A stretch of DNA of 9,796 nt. It comes from CAZBGL01 sp964491375. GTDB lineage: Bacteria; Desulfobacterota; Deferrisomatia; Deferrisomatales; Deferrisomataceae. Each line of letters opens with the position of its first letter. Position 1 is the stretch's first letter. The notes under the pieces were generated by a model. It worked only from the letters and a program-made list of their open reading frames with translations, made no database searches and had not been told where the DNA came from. Position numbers and translations under genes: made by a program. Of the stretch, positions 6,541 through 9,796 are shown piece by piece. Where the stretch lies: positions 1 to 9,796 of the forward strand of contig CAZBGL010000067.1 in the NCBI GenBank assembly GCA_964491375.1, read 5' to 3'.

Positions 6541-7421
6541 CGGTGGCGCAGACCGCAACAGGGCGCCGGTGGTGGGCGATCCCGGGATACGCCGCGTTCT
6601 TCGTGGCGGCGTTCGCGTTTTTCCTGTGGCGGGAGCTCCCGTACCCGGAGATCGCCCGTTCGCTGGAGAACCGCCTGCGGGCCCGGGGAACGGAGGTGAG
6701 CATCCGCGGGCTCGGGCCGGGCGGGTTTCCCGGGGTTCGGGCCGAGCGGGTCCGGGTGAAGGTCCCGGGCGCGGGGGACGCGGTTCTGGAGTTCACCGAC
6801 GTGGGGGTGAGGGCGGCCCTGGGATCCCTGGTGCGCGCACGCCCGGAGGTGGAAGTGAAGGCTCGGGCCCTGGGCGGGACGGTGAGGGTGTGGATCCACG
6901 CCGGAGACCGGGTGGATGTGCGGGCCGAGTGGTCGGAGTGCGACCTGGGACGTCTGCCCCTTCCCCGGGACCTGGCGGGGCTCGCCCTGGCGGGCAGCAC
7001 CGACGGCCACTTGGAGGTGGCCGACGTGCGCGCTCCCCCGGCCCGGGCCGAGGGCCGGGCGGAGGTGCGCCTCCGGGACCTCCGGATCGGCCCGGGCAAG
7101 GTGAAGGGCGTTCCGGTTCCCGGCCTGGCCCTGGGGGACGGGGTGATTCGGATCAAGGCGTCGCGGGGGCGGGTGAATGTCGAGGAGGCGCGGCTCGAAG
7201 GGGGCGACGTGGGGGTGGTGCTGAGCAACGCCACCGTGGCCCTTCGGCAGCCCCTGTCGCGCAGCCTGGTGAACGGGCTCTTGGCGGTGAGCCCCAACGA
7301 GAAGGCCCGAAGGGACCTGGCGCTCCTCTTTGCGCTCTTCCCCGGGGGGCCGGGCTCGGACGGGAGGTATACGGCCCGGGTCCGGGGGAGCCTGGGACGG
7401 CTGCGGCTGGTGAGGCGGTGA
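6537..7421 (+). CDS. gspN: Type II secretion system protein GspN
   Basis: The protein has 294 residues. The GTG at 6537 overlaps the gspM stop codon (GTGA) and has GGGAAGG just upstream. A short cytoplasmic N-terminus precedes one membrane helix (about 15-31). The rest is a periplasmic, Val- and Gly-rich beta-strand region with AsmA-like character: PYPEIARSLENRLRARG (35-51), then alternating strands such as VEVKARALGGTVRVWI. GspN is an accessory inner-membrane protein found in a subset of type II secretion systems; its exact role is poorly known. The assignment rests on architecture and on position after gspL and gspM. No enzymatic motif is seen. hisI follows after a 44-base gap, or with overlap if its GTG start at 7418 is used. 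Confidence 0.75.
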   Translation: MTVAQTATGRRWWAIPGYAAFFVAAFAFFLWRELPYPEIARSLENRLRARGTEVSIRGLGPGGFPGVRAERVRVKVPGAGDAVLEFTDVGVRAALGSLVRARPEVEVKARALGGTVRVWIHAGDRVDVRAEWSECDLGRLPLPRDLAGLALAGSTDGHLEVADVRAPPARAEGRAEVRLRDLRIGPGKVKGVPVPGLALGDGVIRIKASRGRVNVEEARLEGGDVGVVLSNATVALRQPLSRSLVNGLLAVSPNEKARRDLALLFALFPGGPGSDGRYTARVRGSLGRLRLVRR

Positions 7422-7465
7422 GGCGGGCGCCGGGCCTGCCGGAGTGGCCTGGGGAGGACAGGAGC

Positions 7466-7843
7466 ATGGGACGACCGGACTTTGAAAAGGCGGGGGGGCT
7501 CGTGCCCGCCGTGGTCCAGGACGCGGACACCGGCGAGGTGCTCATGCTGGCGTACATGGACGAGGAGGCGTACCGGCGGACCCTGGAAACGGGAAAGGCC
7601 TGGTATTACAGTCGTTCGCGCAATCGCCACTGGATGAAGGGCGAAAGCTCGGGCCACGTGCAGGAGGTCCGAGAGGTGCGCGTGGACTGCGATGCCGACG
7701 CCGTCTTGCTCAAGGTCCGCCAGGTGGGCGGAGCGGCGTGCCACACCGGGTACCGGAGCTGTTTCTACCGGCGGGTCGAGGGCGGCCGCTGGGTGGAGGA
7801 CGGGCGCCGGGTGTTCGACCCGGCGGAGGTGTACGGCCGATGA
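7466..7843 (+). CDS. hisI: Phosphoribosyl-AMP cyclohydrolase
   Basis: The protein has 125 residues. The enzyme opens the purine ring of phosphoribosyl-AMP, the third step of histidine biosynthesis, in the cytoplasm. Family motifs are clear: DFEKAGGLVPAVVQD (5-19), GEVLMLAYMDEEA (23-35), WYYSRSRNRHWMKGESSGH (46-64), the metal-binding DCDAD (74-78) and the zinc cysteines in CHTGYRSC (92-99) together with Cys75. It is the single-domain form without the phosphoribosyl-ATP pyrophosphatase (HisE) domain. The ATG at 7466 matches the family start and has GGGAGG eight bases upstream. An in-frame GTG at 7418 would add 16 residues and overlap gspN as GTGA. The stop codon overlaps the hisG ATG (ATGA). 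Confidence 0.96.
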   Translation: MGRPDFEKAGGLVPAVVQDADTGEVLMLAYMDEEAYRRTLETGKAWYYSRSRNRHWMKGESSGHVQEVREVRVDCDADAVLLKVRQVGGAACHTGYRSCFYRRVEGGRWVEDGRRVFDPAEVYGR

Positions 7844-8712
7844 GCGCGCTGAAGCTGGGCATTCCCAAGGGGAGCCTGGAGGACGCCACCGTGGAGCTGT
7901 TCCGGCGGGCCGGGTGGCGCATTCGTCGCTCCTCCCGGAACTACTTTCCCAGCGTGGACGATCCGGATCTGCGCCTTTCGCTGGTGCGGGCCCAGGAGAT
8001 GAGCCGGTACGTGGAGGAGGGGGTGTTGGACGCAGGGCTCACCGGCAAGGACTGGATCCTGGAGAACGGGTCCGATGTGGTGACCGTCTGCGACCTGGTG
8101 TACTCCAAGGCCTCCACGAACCCGGCGCGGTGGGTGCTGGTGGTGCCGGGTGACAGCCCGGTCCGGCGGCCCGAGGACCTGCGGGGCAAGAAGATCGCCA
8201 CGGAGCTCGTGAACTTCACCCGCCGCTACTTTGCGGAGCGGGGGATCGACGTGACCGTGGAGTTCTCGTGGGGCGCCACCGAGGCCAAGGTCGTTGAGGG
8301 CCTGTGCGACGCCATCGTGGAGGTGACGGAGACCGGCTCCACGATCCGGGCCCACGGCCTGCGGATCGTGGAGACCCTGCTCGTCACGAACACGCAGCTC
8401 ATCGCCAACCGGCACGCGTGGGCCGATCCGGCCAAACGCGAGAAGATCGAACAGATCAGCCGGCTCCTCCAGGGCGCCCTACGGGCGGACGGCATGGTGG
8501 GGCTCAAGATGAACGTGCCCGGCCACCGTTTGGAGGACGTGATCGAGATCCTGCCGAGCCTCCAGGCCCCCACCGTGGCCCACCTCTACCACTCGGACTG
8601 GCTCAGCGTGGAGGCTGTGGTGGAGGAGCGGGTGGTGCGGGAGATCATCCCGCGGCTACTCAAGGCCGGAGCCACCGGGATCATCGAGTATCCCCTCAAC
8701 AAGGTTCTCTGA
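7840..8712 (+). CDS. hisG: ATP phosphoribosyltransferase, long form
   Basis: The protein has 290 residues. It condenses ATP with PRPP, the first and feedback-controlled step of histidine synthesis. The N-terminus (KLGIPKGSLEDAT, 5-17) and the PRPP-binding loop (EVTETGSTIRAHGLRI, 161-176) are typical. The length and the C-terminal segment (about 212-286, LKMNVPGHRLEDVIEILPSL then GATGIIEYPLNKVL) mark the long HisG form. That form carries its own PII-like regulatory domain, binds histidine and needs no HisZ partner. The ATG at 7840 overlaps the hisI stop codon as ATGA, so the two are translationally coupled. It is the last gene of the plus-strand run, and hairpins at 8714-8769 follow. Nothing looks truncated. 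Confidence 0.97.
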   Translation: MSALKLGIPKGSLEDATVELFRRAGWRIRRSSRNYFPSVDDPDLRLSLVRAQEMSRYVEEGVLDAGLTGKDWILENGSDVVTVCDLVYSKASTNPARWVLVVPGDSPVRRPEDLRGKKIATELVNFTRRYFAERGIDVTVEFSWGATEAKVVEGLCDAIVEVTETGSTIRAHGLRIVETLLVTNTQLIANRHAWADPAKREKIEQISRLLQGALRADGMVGLKMNVPGHRLEDVIEILPSLQAPTVAHLYHSDWLSVEAVVEERVVREIIPRLLKAGATGIIEYPLNKVL

Positions 8713-8713
8713 A

Positions 8714-8769
8714 CCGGCCCCCCCCAGGGCCGGATCGCTCCCCCGTCTCCGGGCCTCCCATCCGGAGAC
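8714..8769 (+). terminator. Tandem hairpins after hisG, possible operon terminator
   Basis: The first stem is CCGGCCC (8714-8720) with GGGCCGG (8727-8733) and a 6-base loop, starting just after the hisG stop codon. The second is GTCTCCGG (8745-8752) with CCGGAGAC (8762-8769) and a 9-base loop. Neither is followed by a real T-run (only CTTCT after the second), so termination efficiency is uncertain. Confidence 0.4.
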
Positions 8770-8821
8770 CTTCTGGAGACCCACGCAACGACGCCCCGGC
8801 CGCCACCCGGGCGCTCGCTGT

Positions 8822-8848
8822 AGGGGCGGGCTTTCCGCCGGCGCCCCT
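8822..8848. repeat. REP-like hairpin
   Basis: AGGGGCG (8822-8828) pairs with CGCCCCT (8842-8848). An alternative inner stem GGCGG/CCGCC (8825-8829 with 8835-8839) competes. The motif TAGGGGCGGGCTTT resembles short intergenic palindromes that I recall as dispersed in many copies in some proteobacterial genomes. The copy number in this genome cannot be seen here. Confidence 0.3.
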
Positions 8849-8974
8849 TGGCCGGCACCTGGGATGCGGCCCGGGGCTCGTCTCCGCTCGCGTGCACGAA
8901 CGGCGGGCTCGGGAGGCGGCGGCATCTGGCCTTCCGGCCGCTCGGGCGGCCCCGGGCGGCGTGGCCACGAGTCG

Positions 8975-9033
8975 CGTTGCGACCGTGGCGATCGTTGCGC
9001 GAGACGAAACGAACGCCCGTTGCGCCGTGGCGA
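8975..9033. repeat. Short degenerate direct repeats (CGTTGCG...CCGTGGCGA)
   Basis: CGTTGCGACCGTGGCGA (8975-8991) and CGTTGCGCCGTGGCGA (9018-9033) differ by one inserted base. A partial third copy, CGTTGCGC, starts at 8993. They may be remnants of a local duplication or part of a dispersed repeat. Confidence 0.45.
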
Positions 9034-9062
9034 GGGGGGAGGGATCGGGCGAAGCGGCCGGT

Positions 9063-9075
9063 GGCACACCGTGCC
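9063..9075 (-). terminator. Small hairpin downstream of the beta-repeat gene
   Basis: GGCAC (9063-9067) pairs with GTGCC (9071-9075) around a 3-base loop, with G+C-rich flanks that may extend the stem with bulges. It begins 20 bases after the stop codon of the minus-strand gene at 9096. No T-run follows, so this is a weak terminator candidate. Confidence 0.25.
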
Positions 9076-9095
9076 GGCCGGCGTCTCCGGGCCGG

Positions 9096-9796
9096 CTAAC
9101 GGGATTCCAGATATCCCACGGCCACCGCGGTGAACGTTACGGACGTTGCCCCCCGGGGGGCCGTGACCTCGAGGACGAACGTCCCCGACAGGGGCACCGG
9201 TGCGGGGACGGCCGTTGCGGCTCCGGCCCGGGAGTCCAGGAGGGCGACGGGAACACCCCGTTCCGGCGCTCCGGCCACGTAACCGGCTATGGCTCCCGGG
9301 TCCGCCAGGACGCGCACCCGGAGGGGGGTGGCTTCCCGCGCGTCCAGCACGAGCCCGGTGAGCCGGAACACCGTGCCCTGGGGGGCCGAAAAGACCCGCC
9401 GCGCCCGGTTCTGCCGGGATCCCAGCGCGCCCCTCAGGGCGAACGCGGCGAACCGGGGGGCGGGCGGAGCCGGTGGAGGCGCGGGCGGATTTGTGACCAC
9501 CACGCGCACGGGCGTGCGGTCATCCACCGTGACCGTGCCCTCCACCCGGAGGGGCTGGGGGAGCTCCGGCGCGGGGTTCACTACCTCCACGGCCAAAGGG
9601 GCAGGGGTCCGGATCCGGACCTCTCCCTCCACCGGCACCGGGCCGTCCAGGGTGCCGCCCGTCACCCTCACCTCCTGCACCTCGGGAAGGTTGGTCACCT
9701 CCACCCGGCCCTCCACCGGGCGGGTGAGGTGGACCGGGGTGGAGGCGGGTTCGGCGGGTTGCCGGATCAGATACTCCTGGGCCACAGCTGGCACCG
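9096..9796 (-). CDS. Secreted beta-repeat protein of unknown function, N-terminus outside the window
   Basis: The frame is open through the right edge, so the true start lies upstream. The GTG at 9794 is probably internal, because the visible sequence begins PAVAQE, which looks like the end of a signal peptide with an A-V-A cleavage site. Residues below are counted from that GTG. Residues 20-101 contain about three degenerate beta-strand repeats built on V-x-G-x-V-x-V followed by an N-x-P turn (PVEGRVEVTNLPEVQ 26-40, VEGEVRIRTPAPLAVEVVNP 55-74, RVEGTVTV...VRVVVTNPP 83-104). A proline/alanine linker (103-113) leads to a C-terminal beta-rich domain (114-232), possibly a jelly-roll or other sandwich fold. 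There are no cysteines, no enzymatic motifs and no membrane anchor at the C-terminus. It could be a surface, matrix or pilus-associated protein, perhaps exported through the type II system whose genes lie nearby. That last point is inference from position only. Confidence 0.75.
   Translation of the reverse strand, partial: VPAVAQEYLIRQPAEPASTPVHLTRPVEGRVEVTNLPEVQEVRVTGGTLDGPVPVEGEVRIRTPAPLAVEVVNPAPELPQPLRVEGTVTVDDRTPVRVVVTNPPAPPPAPPAPRFAAFALRGALGSRQNRARRVFSAPQGTVFRLTGLVLDAREATPLRVRVLADPGAIAGYVAGAPERGVPVALLDSRAGAATAVPAPVPLSGTFVLEVTAPRGATSVTFTAVAVGYLESR

Larger units (their letters stand above)
8713..9095. other. Convergent intergenic region without a supported gene
   Basis: This 383-base, very G+C-rich stretch separates hisG from the minus-strand beta-repeat gene. 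It contains hairpins and short degenerate repeats, listed separately. Open frames on both strands here lack ribosome binding sites and recognisable domains, so I call no gene. It may hold decayed repeat elements. Confidence 0.6.

Noticed and set aside
6476..7465. In-frame upstream extension of hisI of 330 codons
   Set aside because: It overlaps gspM and gspN in another frame and is Gly/Arg/Pro-rich without domains; HisI family members start at the 7466 ATG.
8656..9133. Open frames on both strands in the gap after hisG
   Set aside because: They have low-complexity Arg/Pro/Ala composition, no ribosome binding sites, and translate through hairpins and repeats.
1..9796. CRISPR arrays, tRNA or rRNA genes, and insertion sequences
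   Set aside because: No regularly spaced repeat array, cloverleaf-like tRNA sequence, rRNA segment or transposase-like frame was recognised by reading both strands.

Overview
The window looks like a chromosomal segment from a high-G+C, Gram-negative, probably anaerobically respiring bacterium. A multiheme c-type cytochrome, a large sensor kinase, and GspL/M/N with a long-form HisG fit Deltaproteobacteria in the old sense (Desulfobacterota; Deferrisoma- or Desulfuromonas-like). That placement is inferred from gene content and base composition, not from a marker phylogeny.

Left part, minus strand (1-4080). A 1014-residue membrane histidine kinase (Cache sensor, HAMP, GAF, PAS, HisKA, HATPase) is followed by a 363-base gap. 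The gap is followed by the start of a secreted multiheme cytochrome gene that runs off the left edge, with seven CXXCH motifs in 224 residues. The gap is strikingly A+T-rich for this window (about 43% G+C over 721-900, hand count). It holds several elements that fit a regulated cytochrome leader: four helically phased GTTTC-type repeats, a TTGACA hexamer, a 12-base Shine-Dalgarno sequence with no normal start codon after it, and a nested inverted repeat. No response regulator is present.

Middle (4186-4530, plus). A compact single-gene unit encodes a divergent ribosomal protein S21. It has a good sigma70-type promoter, a strong ribosome binding site, a TTG start and a classic intrinsic terminator.

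Right-middle (4603-8712, plus). A tightly packed run gspL-gspM-gspN-hisI-hisG has genes that overlap or nearly touch. GspL, M and N are the inner-membrane platform subunits of a type II secretion system. HisI and HisG are histidine biosynthesis enzymes with no functional link to secretion. The rest of the gsp genes is not directly upstream.

Right edge (8713-9796). A 383-base convergent intergenic region carries hairpins and short degenerate repeats but no gene. Beyond it, on the minus strand, lies most of a secreted beta-repeat protein of unknown function, whose N-terminus is outside the window.

I did not find a clearly new multi-gene system. The items most worth checking are the cytochrome leader, the beta-repeat protein and the isolated gspLMN-hisIG arrangement.
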